Below, piece after piece: positions 1-5,394 of a stretch of 7,301 nucleotides of DNA (position 1 is its first letter; each line of letters begins with the position of its first letter). This DNA is from Clostridia bacterium (GTDB lineage: Bacteria > Bacillota_A > Clostridia > Lachnospirales > Lachnospiraceae). A program made the position numbers and the translations under genes. Below the pieces are notes generated by a model. The model was not told where the DNA came from. It ran no database searches and saw only the letters and a program-made list of their open reading frames with translations. The stretch lies in assembly GCA_012515365.1 (NCBI GenBank), contig JAAYYM010000145.1, forward strand, positions 1-7,301, in the 5' to 3' direction.

Positions 1-5
1 AAAAG

Positions 6-78
6 TGGGACCTATAGGGCTCGAACCTATGACCCTCTGCTTGTAAGGCAGATGCTCTCCCAGCTGAGCTAAGATCCC
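6..78 (-). tRNA. tRNA-Val (anticodon TAC)
   Basis: Read on the minus strand this is a complete 73-nt cloverleaf. The acceptor arms GGGATCT and AGGTCCC pair over 7 bp with one G-T. The D stem is GCTC/GAGC, the anticodon stem TCTGC/GCAGA with loop CTTACAA (anticodon TAC, reading GUA valine codons), and the T arm carries GGTTCGAGCCC. The discriminator base is A. The next bases (CTTTT) show that CCA is not encoded. It is the only tRNA here on the minus strand, reads out of the left edge, and is divergent from the other four. I saw no convincing promoter for it in 79-217. Confidence 0.97.
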
Positions 79-177
79 ATATAATTATTCAAAACTTTCC
101 TTCGGAACAATTTCTCATTGCAACGTGTTTGCAAAGCAAAATATCGGAACCGAATCAAAATGAAACATTTTTATTCG

Positions 178-194
178 AACTGCCAAAGGCAGTT
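178..194. repeat. Perfect 7-bp stem-loop in the Val/Tyr divergent gap
   Basis: AACTGCC-AAA-GGCAGTT is a perfect inverted repeat with a 3-base loop, 23 bases before tRNA-Tyr. Neither strand has a T-run after it, so it is not a convincing intrinsic terminator. The rest of 79-217 holds two copies of the self-complementary hexamer TTGCAA (118-123 and 129-134) and no ORF. No clear -35/-10 pair was found for either tRNA direction, although at least one promoter would be expected here. Confidence 0.6.
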
Positions 195-217
195 AAATCT
201 CAGCAAATAAAAAATAC

Positions 218-299
218 GGATGGGTTCCCGAGTGGCCAAAGGGGGCAGACTGTAAATCTGTTGGCACCGCCTTCGAAGGTTCGAATCCTTCTCCATCCA
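218..299 (+). tRNA. tRNA-Tyr (anticodon GTA)
   Basis: This is an 82-nt class II tRNA. Acceptor arms are GGATGGG and CTCCATCC region; the anticodon stem CAGA/TCTG encloses CTGTAAA, giving anticodon GTA. A long variable arm (TTGGCACCGCCTTCGAAGG region) sits before the T arm GGTTCGAATCC. A long variable arm with a GTA anticodon is the normal bacterial tyrosine tRNA form. The discriminator is A and the next base is T, so CCA is not encoded. It is the first of four plus-strand tRNAs, 14 bases before tRNA-fMet, and probably cotranscribed with them. Confidence 0.97.
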
Positions 300-313
300 T
301 TTTAATTTCATAA

Positions 314-387
314 CGCGGGGTGGAGCAGTCTGGAAGCTCGTCGGGCTCATAACCCGAAGGTCATAGGTTCAAATCCTGTCCCCGCTA
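314..387 (+). tRNA. Initiator tRNA-fMet (anticodon CAT)
   Basis: This 74-nt tRNA has anticodon loop CTCATAA flanked by three consecutive G-C pairs (GGG/CCC) in the anticodon stem, the hallmark of initiators. The acceptor is CGCGGGG against CCCCGCT. The first base C1 therefore faces T72 and is unpaired, as initiators require for formylation and exclusion from elongation. Most bacterial initiators have C1-A72; here it is C1-U72. The discriminator is A, followed by TTT, so CCA is added after transcription. Confidence 0.97.
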
Positions 388-391
388 TTTT

Positions 392-417
392 AATGCCCAA
401 ATTCAGGTTTGAGCATT
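392..417. repeat. Stem-loop between tRNA-fMet and tRNA-Lys
   Basis: AATGC-C-CAAA pairs with TTTG-A-GCATT around a 6-base loop (402-407). This makes a 9-bp stem with one C-A mismatch. It starts 5 bases after the fMet discriminator. The following sequence is TATGTTT, too weak a T-run for a confident terminator. A role in pre-tRNA processing or partial termination is possible but not shown. Confidence 0.55.
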
Positions 418-438
418 TATGTTTATTCATAGTTGATA

Positions 439-456
439 CAGATTATGGATAATCTG
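439..456. repeat. Perfect 18-bp palindrome before tRNA-Lys
   Basis: CAGATTAT-GG-ATAATCTG has perfect 8-bp arms around a 2-base centre and ends 5 bases before tRNA-Lys. The small centre suits a dimeric protein site or a cruciform better than an RNA hairpin, although a 7-bp stem with a 4-base loop could form in the transcript. No function is known to me. Confidence 0.6.
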
Positions 457-461
457 AGTAT

Positions 462-534
462 GGGATATTAGCTCAGTTGGTAGAGCACTTGACTTTTAAT
501 CAAGTTGTCCCGGGTTCGAATCCCGGATGTCTCA
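462..534 (+). tRNA. tRNA-Lys (anticodon TTT)
   Basis: This 73-nt cloverleaf has acceptor arms GGGATAT and ATGTCTC (two G-T pairs), D stem GCTC/GAGC, anticodon stem TTGA/TCAA with loop CTTTTAA (anticodon TTT), and T arm CCGGGTTCGAATCCCGG. The discriminator is A, followed by CTTTG, so CCA is not encoded. It probably shares a transcript with the tRNAs on either side. Confidence 0.97.
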
Positions 535-538
535 CTTT

Positions 539-559
539 GATGGTTAATGAAGTACCATC
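539..559. repeat. Short inverted repeat between tRNA-Lys and tRNA-Phe
   Basis: GATGGT (539-544) and ACCATC (554-559) form a 6-bp stem with a 9-base loop in the 30-base gap between the two tRNAs. It could present the tRNA ends to processing enzymes, but a 6-bp match is only modest evidence. Confidence 0.4.
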
Positions 560-564
560 TATTT

Positions 565-637
<73 letters not shown>

Positions 638-658
638 CTTATAAAAACGAATGGACGG

Positions 659-708
659 GAATTATGTTTCGAAATAGAACATTGAAACATGGTTCTCGTT
701 TTATATTT
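659..708 (+). terminator. Probable intrinsic terminator of the tRNA array
   Basis: Bases 659-670 pair with 684-695 without interruption over 12 bp, including two G-T pairs, around a 13-base loop. The tail is TCGTTTTATATTTT. The helix can extend outward through 641-650 with 696-704 if 651-658 bulges out and one A is unpaired. It lies 21 bases after tRNA-Phe and before the promoter at 745-773. That placement fits ending tRNA transcription before the glycan cluster begins. The broken T-run and A/U-rich stem keep confidence moderate. Confidence 0.55.
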
Positions 709-744
709 TGAGAATCTATATTTCTATATTTTAGAAAAACTTTA

Positions 745-773
745 TTGATACTTACATCATACTAAGATATAAT
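745..773 (+). promoter_or_regulatory. Sigma-A type promoter for the O-acyltransferase operon
   Basis: A -35 box TTGATA (745-750) and a perfect -10 box TATAAT (768-773) are separated by exactly 17 bases. Transcription should start near 780, leaving a leader of about 24 bases before the ATG at 804. The leader contains GAGG at 793-796 as ribosome binding site, 7 bases from the start codon. No operator-like repeat overlaps the boxes. Confidence 0.85.
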
Positions 774-803
774 AAAACAAACACTTAGAATTGAGGATAT
801 GCA

Positions 804-2267
804 ATGCAATTTTGTTCATTACAATTTCTCATATTTCTTTTTTTATTCTTATTGATATATTTTTTAGTTCCCAAAAAAATTCGAAAATACTGGTTACTAA
901 TAGCCAATTTCTTATTTTATTTATCATGGGACTATAAATATGTTATTATTCTGATGCTTATTATAGTGGTTTCATATCTAACTGGATTTTTCATAAGTAA
1001 AGCTCAAAAGAAAAAGCCGATTTTAATAGCAGGAATTACAAGCTGTCTTCTCATATTAATCAGTTTTAAATATTCCAGAATGTTATATGAAGGCTTTCAT
1101 GAAATCATGCATATCAATATTGATGTCATGAAAGATTTTATTTTACCGATTGGTATTTCATTTTATACATTTATGGCTATTTCATATATGATTGATGTAT
1201 ATAGAGATAGGGATGTGTGTGAGAAAAATATATGTATTTATATGCTGTATCTTTCTTTTTTTCCATACATTTTATGTGGTCCAATCGAACGAAGCAAGCA
1301 TATGTTTACACAATTTCGAAATTTGGATAAAGAAAAAGTGTTCAACTATGAAAGAATAACATCTGCAGGTCTTTTGTTTGTGTGGGGGTGCTTTCAGAAG
1401 CTGGTTATTTCAGAGCGTCTATCATTACTTGTTGATGAGGTTTTTCAGAATTATCATAAATACGGAGCTACGGCAGTAATTACGGCAGTGATCATGTATT
1501 CTATTCAAATTTACTGTGATTTCTCAAGTTATTCTAATATTGCAATTGCAATTTCTAAATTGATAGGAATTGATATTATGAATAATTTCAGTACGCCTTA
1601 TTTTTCAAGAAACATTGCTGTGTTTTGGAGAAGATGGCATATTTCCCTAAGCTCATGGATACGTGACTATTTATATATTCCTTTAGGTGGAAACAGATGT
1701 GGAAAATTCAGAAAATATATGAATACATTACTGGTGTTTATGATCAGTGGATTATGGCATGGAGCAAATATCACGTATATTGTATGGGGTTTTTTACACG
1801 GAATCTATCAAATTATTTCAAATGTTGTCAGACCTGTTAAACAAAAAATAGAGAAAACATGTAAGTTTAGAATTGATACATTTGGATATCATTTGTTTGA
1901 GATTATTATTACTTATTTATTTGTCTGCATTGCCTGGCTATTTTTTAGAGCGAATTCAATTACGCAGGCTGTTGATATGCTAGTACGAATTGTAACGAGG
2001 TGGGATCCATGGAGTTTGTTTGATCAATCTATTTATACATGGGGACTTGATCGAAATGAATTCGGAATAGCTGTTATAGCGATATTGGTGTTGCTGATAG
2101 TAGATTTGATAAAATATAAACATCAAAATGAGATAATCAGTTTGATCAAAAAGCAGCCGATTTTATTTAGATGGCTTATTTACATTGCATTGATAGCAGC
2201 AGTCATCGTGTTAGGTGAATATGGTCCGGATTTCAACGCCCATAATTTTATATATACGGCGTATTAG
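804..2267 (+). CDS. MBOAT-family membrane O-acyltransferase (AlgI/PatA/DltB-like)
   Basis: This is a polytopic inner-membrane protein of 487 residues, expected to take an acyl group, usually acetyl, from a cytoplasmic donor and pass it through the membrane towards an exported glycan. It begins with a hydrophobic segment (residues 7-22) and has many further membrane spans to the C-terminus. Family landmarks are LPIGISFYTF (114-123), DFSSYSNIAIA (239-249), the RRWHISLSSW block with H279, and GLWHGA with H319. The two histidines match the paired conserved histidines of the MBOAT fold, the second being the usual catalytic one. Length is typical of AlgI-like proteins. The ATG at 804 has GAGG 7 bases upstream; the ATG at 799 is out of frame. 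The SGNH protein follows 8 bases later, an AlgI/AlgJ- or PatA/PatB-type pairing. D-alanylation (DltB) is less likely because no DltA or DltC is in view. The acceptor glycan is unknown. Confidence 0.93.
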   Translation: MQFCSLQFLIFLFLFLLIYFLVPKKIRKYWLLIANFLFYLSWDYKYVIILMLIIVVSYLTGFFISKAQKKKPILIAGITSCLLILISFKYSRMLYEGFHEIMHINIDVMKDFILPIGISFYTFMAISYMIDVYRDRDVCEKNICIYMLYLSFFPYILCGPIERSKHMFTQFRNLDKEKVFNYERITSAGLLFVWGCFQKLVISERLSLLVDEVFQNYHKYGATAVITAVIMYSIQIYCDFSSYSNIAIAISKLIGIDIMNNFSTPYFSRNIAVFWRRWHISLSSWIRDYLYIPLGGNRCGKFRKYMNTLLVFMISGLWHGANITYIVWGFLHGIYQIISNVVRPVKQKIEKTCKFRIDTFGYHLFEIIITYLFVCIAWLFFRANSITQAVDMLVRIVTRWDPWSLFDQSIYTWGLDRNEFGIAVIAILVLLIVDLIKYKHQNEIISLIKKQPILFRWLIYIALIAAVIVLGEYGPDFNAHNFIYTAY

Positions 2268-2270
2268 GAG
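2266..2270 (+). promoter_or_regulatory. Ribosome binding site that fixes the SGNH protein start at 2276
   Basis: AGGAG overlaps the stop codon of the O-acyltransferase gene and lies 5 bases before the ATG at 2276. An in-frame GTG at 2270 would add two residues, but it overlaps this site and has no Shine-Dalgarno sequence of its own. The arrangement suggests translational coupling of the two genes. Confidence 0.8.
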
Positions 2271-2275
2271 TGAAT

Positions 2276-3703
2276 ATGAAGAAACTAATCAGAATGATTT
2301 GTTTATTGATTGCTATTGTTGCAGTGTGGTTTATGCTAAATAGCATATTACAATTTAAATCAGAAGACGGAATTGATCAGATGCGTGCCTTTTATAAACA
2401 AGAAAAGAATACGATTGATGTATTGTTTTTAGGCAGTTCACATACGTATTGTAATGTTAATACTGGATTATTGTGGGATGAGTATGGTATCACTGGTTTT
2501 GATCTTGACGGTCCGGAACAGCCGTTTTGGAATAACTATTATTATATGAAGGAAGCCTTAAAGTATCAAAAGCCTAAAGTAATTGTGCTAGATGTATTTG
2601 TGCCTGGTGTTTATAAAGATGATTTTCAGGGTGAACACTGGATGATGTATAATATTTATGGTATGAAATGGTCTAGAGAACGAATAGAAGCACAAAAAGT
2701 CAGCTCTGTGGAAGGAAATTTTTTTAAACGACTTATTCCATTTATAAGTGAGCATAACAGATATCAAGATGTTAATAAGGAGGATTTCGTATATTCAAAT
2801 CATACAATTAATTATAAAGGATTTGATCCAAGAGAAGGAATAGAAGTACTAAACAGACCGGATATTTCTATGATTGATGAGAGGACTCCTTTATCAAATA
2901 AAGCAGAGACTTATTACAGAAAGATCATAGAGCTTGCAGAAGAAGAAAATATTCCTTTGGTAGTGGTCAATCCGCCATTTGTAGTATCAGAAGATGCTCA
3001 GAAAGTATATAATTATGTATTTGATATAGCTATAGAGAAACAAGTTCCTTATTTAGACTACAACAAAATGTATGATGAAGTTGGAATTGATTTTAATTAT
3101 GATATGGCTGAATGGTCGCATTTAAATAGAAGTGGGAACGAGAAATTTACCAGACATTTAGGAAAATATCTGGTGGATCATTATTCACTTGAAAATCACA
3201 AAGGTAATCCAAAATATGAATCATGGAATATCGATTCTGATATACAAAAACAAGATAACGCAAGATATAAATTAAGTAATACATGGATCTTTAATGAGTA
3301 TCTTTCACAGTTAAAGAATGAAAATTATTTATCAATTATAACAATTCGAGGCAATAATGATTTGCTCAAATTGACAGAAGAGAATAAATTACAATTAAGA
3401 AACATAGGTATAACAGATGATGTTTTTGTCAATGGAGCTACGATCATATATGAATATGGAACAGTGAAAACAATAGACGAGGAAGAATTCGAGGTTTATT
3501 TGGAACGAAATAAAGCAGATTTTGTTGTTTCTAGAAAATATAATGAATTTCGAGATGAATTCAATACTGTTTTCATGAAAGATCAAGAATGCTTTATTAA
3601 TCAGAATGGAATCAATATAGCAGTATATGACAAATATCTGGATCGTGTTGTGGATATAGTCGGATTTGTTATTAATGAAGATATGCGTGTAATCAGAGAG
3701 TAA
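2276..3703 (+). CDS. Membrane-anchored SGNH-like protein, partner of the O-acyltransferase (AlgJ/AlgX/PatB/DltD-like role)
   Basis: This 475-residue protein has one N-terminal membrane segment (about residues 4-25) with no obvious cleavage site, so most of it should lie outside the membrane. An SGNH-like domain follows: VLFLGSSHTY (49-58) supplies the GxS nucleophile block (G53, S55), and EWSHLNRSG (279-287) matches the block V histidine (H282). The usual DxxH acid appears as E279. Such proteins take the acyl group delivered by the MBOAT partner and place it on an extracellular polysaccharide, or sometimes remove it. Residues from about 335 to the end form an extra domain with GINIAVYDKYLDRVVD near its end (445-460). 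It resembles what I recall of the ILEI/FAM3-type domain, a match I could not test. The gene starts 8 bases after the MBOAT gene. The SGNH class is fairly sure; substrate and direction are not. Confidence 0.82.
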   Translation: MKKLIRMICLLIAIVAVWFMLNSILQFKSEDGIDQMRAFYKQEKNTIDVLFLGSSHTYCNVNTGLLWDEYGITGFDLDGPEQPFWNNYYYMKEALKYQKPKVIVLDVFVPGVYKDDFQGEHWMMYNIYGMKWSRERIEAQKVSSVEGNFFKRLIPFISEHNRYQDVNKEDFVYSNHTINYKGFDPREGIEVLNRPDISMIDERTPLSNKAETYYRKIIELAEEENIPLVVVNPPFVVSEDAQKVYNYVFDIAIEKQVPYLDYNKMYDEVGIDFNYDMAEWSHLNRSGNEKFTRHLGKYLVDHYSLENHKGNPKYESWNIDSDIQKQDNARYKLSNTWIFNEYLSQLKNENYLSIITIRGNNDLLKLTEENKLQLRNIGITDDVFVNGATIIYEYGTVKTIDEEEFEVYLERNKADFVVSRKYNEFRDEFNTVFMKDQECFINQNGINIAVYDKYLDRVVDIVGFVINEDMRVIRE

Positions 3704-3719
3704 AGAACGAAGGAAATGT

Positions 3720-3723
3720 GAGG
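3720..3723 (+). promoter_or_regulatory. Ribosome binding site favouring the HPt start at 3730
   Basis: GAGG lies 6 bases before the ATG at 3730. The alternative in-frame GTG at 3718 has GAAGGA upstream, but only 3 bases away, which is tight. The ATG at 3716 is followed at once by a stop. The ATG at 3730 is therefore preferred, though the GTG start would add only four residues. Confidence 0.55.
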
Positions 3724-3729
3724 GCTGTT

Positions 3730-4065
3730 ATGCAGGTGATTAATGATGAAGTCAGTATGATGTATTGCGGAAATGATAAGGATATCCAGCAAGAGGTGAT
3801 CGAATCATTTTGTAATGATGGAAGTAAGCGCACCTGTATCATGAAACAATCAATGGAACAAAAGGACTATACCACTTATGAATTAGAAACACATACATTA
3901 AAAAGCGTTGCTATGGCAGTTGGTGCAGTGGATTTAGCAGAATTAGCTAAGCTTCACAATAATGCCTGTAAGAAAAAAGAGTATCAGTTTGTTGCAATAC
4001 ACTGGAAAGAATTGTATGAAAAGTATGTTGATACGATAAAAACCTTACGGCATCTGACAAAATAA
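3730..4065 (+). CDS. Small HPt (histidine phosphotransfer) domain protein
   Basis: The protein is 111 residues from ATG 3730 (115 from GTG 3718), soluble, and made up almost wholly of one HPt domain. The opening MMYCGNDKDIQQEVIESF resembles the first helices of Firmicute HPt modules. HTLKS, with the likely phosphorylated histidine at residue 55, is followed by AMAVGA and AELAKLHNNA, matching the HPt pattern of His-x-Leu-Lys, then Gly-Ala, then a helix. Such proteins relay phosphate between a hybrid sensor kinase and a response regulator. No kinase, receiver or DNA-binding domain is fused to it or encoded here. It lies 26 bases after the SGNH gene in the same direction, so it is probably cotranscribed. 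A link between a phosphorelay and glycan O-acylation is inference. It could also be a degenerate or non-signalling HPt-fold protein, but the key His-Leu-Lys is intact. Confidence 0.85.
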   Translation: MQVINDEVSMMYCGNDKDIQQEVIESFCNDGSKRTCIMKQSMEQKDYTTYELETHTLKSVAMAVGAVDLAELAKLHNNACKKKEYQFVAIHWKELYEKYVDTIKTLRHLTK

Positions 4066-4109
4066 GCTTTCAGCAGGATGGTAAGCTTGCAATAAGCTTC
4101 ATGCATTGC
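4064..4109. repeat. Three AAGCTT copies and a short inverted repeat after the HPt gene
   Basis: AAGCTT occurs at 4064-4069, 4083-4088 and 4094-4099, the first overlapping the HPt stop codon. GCAAT (4089-4093) and ATTGC (4105-4109) form an inverted repeat around the third copy. There is no T-run, so this is not a good intrinsic terminator. It lies directly upstream of the promoter at 4110-4138, where operators can sit. Clustering of a short palindrome in AT-rich DNA may be chance. Confidence 0.35.
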
Positions 4110-4138
4110 TTGATGTTTATGAAAAAAACTGTTAGAAT
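4110..4138 (+). promoter_or_regulatory. Internal sigma-A type promoter before the flavoprotein gene
   Basis: TTGATG (4110-4115) and TAGAAT (4133-4138) are separated by 17 bases, matching consensus at 4 of 6 and 5 of 6 positions. Start of transcription would be near 4145, giving a leader of about 28 bases to the ATG at 4173. The 107-base gap before the flavoprotein gene, the longest inside the cluster, supports a separate transcription unit. The spacer holds a run of seven A. Confidence 0.6.
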
Positions 4139-4162
4139 GTACAAAGTATATAAATGACTATT

Positions 4163-4166
4163 GGAG
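4163..4166 (+). promoter_or_regulatory. Ribosome binding site that fixes the flavoprotein start at 4173
   Basis: GGAG lies 6 bases before the ATG at 4173. An in-frame TTG at 4161 overlaps the site and would add four residues that belong to no family motif. The protein from 4173 begins MKYLIIGAG, exactly where a Rossmann FAD-binding strand should begin. Confidence 0.8.
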
Positions 4167-4172
4167 AATAAA

Positions 4173-5363
4173 ATGAAATACTTAATTATTGGTGCAGGTC
4201 CATCGGGCTTAACATTGGCTAATCGATTCTTACAGAATGGAGAAACAGATTTTCTCGTTCTCGAAAAGGAATCTGAGGCAGGCGGATTATGCAGGAGTAA
4301 AGAAATTGATGGAAGTCCATTAGATATCGGTGGTGGACATTTTTTGGATGTAAAAAAGCAGAATGTATTAGACTTTTTGTTTTCCTTTATGCCAAAAGAA
4401 GAATGGGATGTCTTTACCAGAGACTCAAGAATAGAAGTGAATCAAACGGTGATCAATAGCCCGATCGAAGCTAATATCTGGCAAATGAAATTAGAAGATC
4501 AGGTGGAATATTTAAAAGCTATTGCAATAGCAGGCTGTAATCTCGGAATAGATAAACCAGAAAAATTTATAGACTGGATCGAATGGAAGCTAGGCAAGAA
4601 AATAGCAGAAGACTATATGATTCCATATAATCAGAAAATGTTTGGAGAAGAGTTGAATGAGCTTGGAACCTATTGGCTTGAAAAACTTCCCAATGTTTCA
4701 TTTGATGAAACTCTGATCAGTTGTTTGGAGCATAAAGCATATGGCAGCCAGCCGGCACATGCAAACTTTTATTATCCGAAAAATTATGGATATGGTGAGC
4801 TGTGGAAGAGAATGGCAGATCAGTTGAAAGAAAAGATTATATATCATTATGATGTAAAGGAAATTGATTTTGACCAGAAAAAAATAAATGATCAATATCA
4901 GGCGGACTATATCATTAATACCGCGCCATGGAAATCTTTTGTGATCAAGAATGGTTTGCCGGATCAGTATCAAGCTGCTATTGAGAAAATGAAATATAGC
5001 TCTGTTGTAATTGAATACTATCCTGAAATGCTGGATACGAAGGCACAATGGATTTATTATCCGGATCCAAAGCTGGATTATCACCGAATCTTAGTACAAC
5101 ATAATTTCTGTAAGGGATCGAAAGGCTACTGGACGGAAACAAATCTAAATAGATATGTAGCGTCAGAGCGTTACCACTACGTCAATCAGTACGCTTATCC
5201 GTTAAATACGATCGGAAAACAGGAAATGATGAAAGACTTATTGTCATTTACCAGAAAGCATGGAGTGATAGGACTTGGACGATGGGGAGAGTGGCAGCAT
5301 TATAATTCAGATGTTGTTGTTGATCTTTCGTTGAATCTGGCCGATGAATTAACCAGATTATAG
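4173..5363 (+). CDS. FAD-dependent UDP-galactopyranose mutase-like protein
   Basis: This 396-residue cytoplasmic flavoprotein starts with a Rossmann motif GAGPSG (7-12), an acidic strand end (E31), the second FAD motif GGLCR (37-41) and DIGGGHF (51-57), where UDP-galactopyranose mutases have a Gly-Gly-His flavin loop. The layout then follows mutases, especially the eukaryotic type: WIEWKLGKKIAEDYM (135-149) then PYNQKMFG (151-158), a YPKNYGYGELW stretch (201-211), YAYPLNT (340-346) and a C-terminal flavin motif GLGRWGEW (367-374). Mutases convert a nucleotide sugar from pyranose to furanose form. A broader relation to protoporphyrinogen or amine oxidases is also present, so an oxidase or desaturase role is possible. 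It begins its own transcript at the promoter near 4110 and is followed 31 bases later by the GT2 gene. FAD family is near certain; mutase activity and its substrate are inferred. Confidence 0.85.
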   Translation: MKYLIIGAGPSGLTLANRFLQNGETDFLVLEKESEAGGLCRSKEIDGSPLDIGGGHFLDVKKQNVLDFLFSFMPKEEWDVFTRDSRIEVNQTVINSPIEANIWQMKLEDQVEYLKAIAIAGCNLGIDKPEKFIDWIEWKLGKKIAEDYMIPYNQKMFGEELNELGTYWLEKLPNVSFDETLISCLEHKAYGSQPAHANFYYPKNYGYGELWKRMADQLKEKIIYHYDVKEIDFDQKKINDQYQADYIINTAPWKSFVIKNGLPDQYQAAIEKMKYSSVVIEYYPEMLDTKAQWIYYPDPKLDYHRILVQHNFCKGSKGYWTETNLNRYVASERYHYVNQYAYPLNTIGKQEMMKDLLSFTRKHGVIGLGRWGEWQHYNSDVVVDLSLNLADELTRL

Positions 5364-5394
5364 ATAGAAGGAAAGAAAATATTGAGGTATATAG

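Noticed and set aside
79..87. AT-rich minus-strand TAATTAT as -10 box of tRNA-Val
   Set aside because: It abuts the mature tRNA 5' end, so transcription would start inside the tRNA.
433..461. TTGATA at 433-438 as a promoter for tRNA-Lys
   Set aside because: At 17-base spacing the -10 position (456-461) reads GAGTAT and abuts the mature tRNA, leaving no room for a transcription start.
2270..2278. GTG start at 2270 for the SGNH protein
   Set aside because: It overlaps the AGGAG ribosome binding site and has none of its own; the ATG at 2276 is spaced correctly.
804..3703. D-alanylation of teichoic acid (DltB and DltD)
   Set aside because: MBOAT and SGNH-like folds fit loosely, but DltA and DltC are absent and the pair matches the polysaccharide O-acetylation layout better.
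3395..3792. Two 63-codon minus-strand reading frames
   Set aside because: They lie opposite the SGNH and HPt genes, lack ribosome binding sites and show no protein family features.
4161..4175. TTG start at 4161 for the flavoprotein
   Set aside because: It overlaps GGAG, and the Rossmann strand begins naturally at the ATG at 4173.
4698..5084. 128-codon minus-strand reading frame
   Set aside because: It lies wholly antisense to the flavoprotein gene, whose family motifs are intact, and its composition is typical of an antisense shadow.
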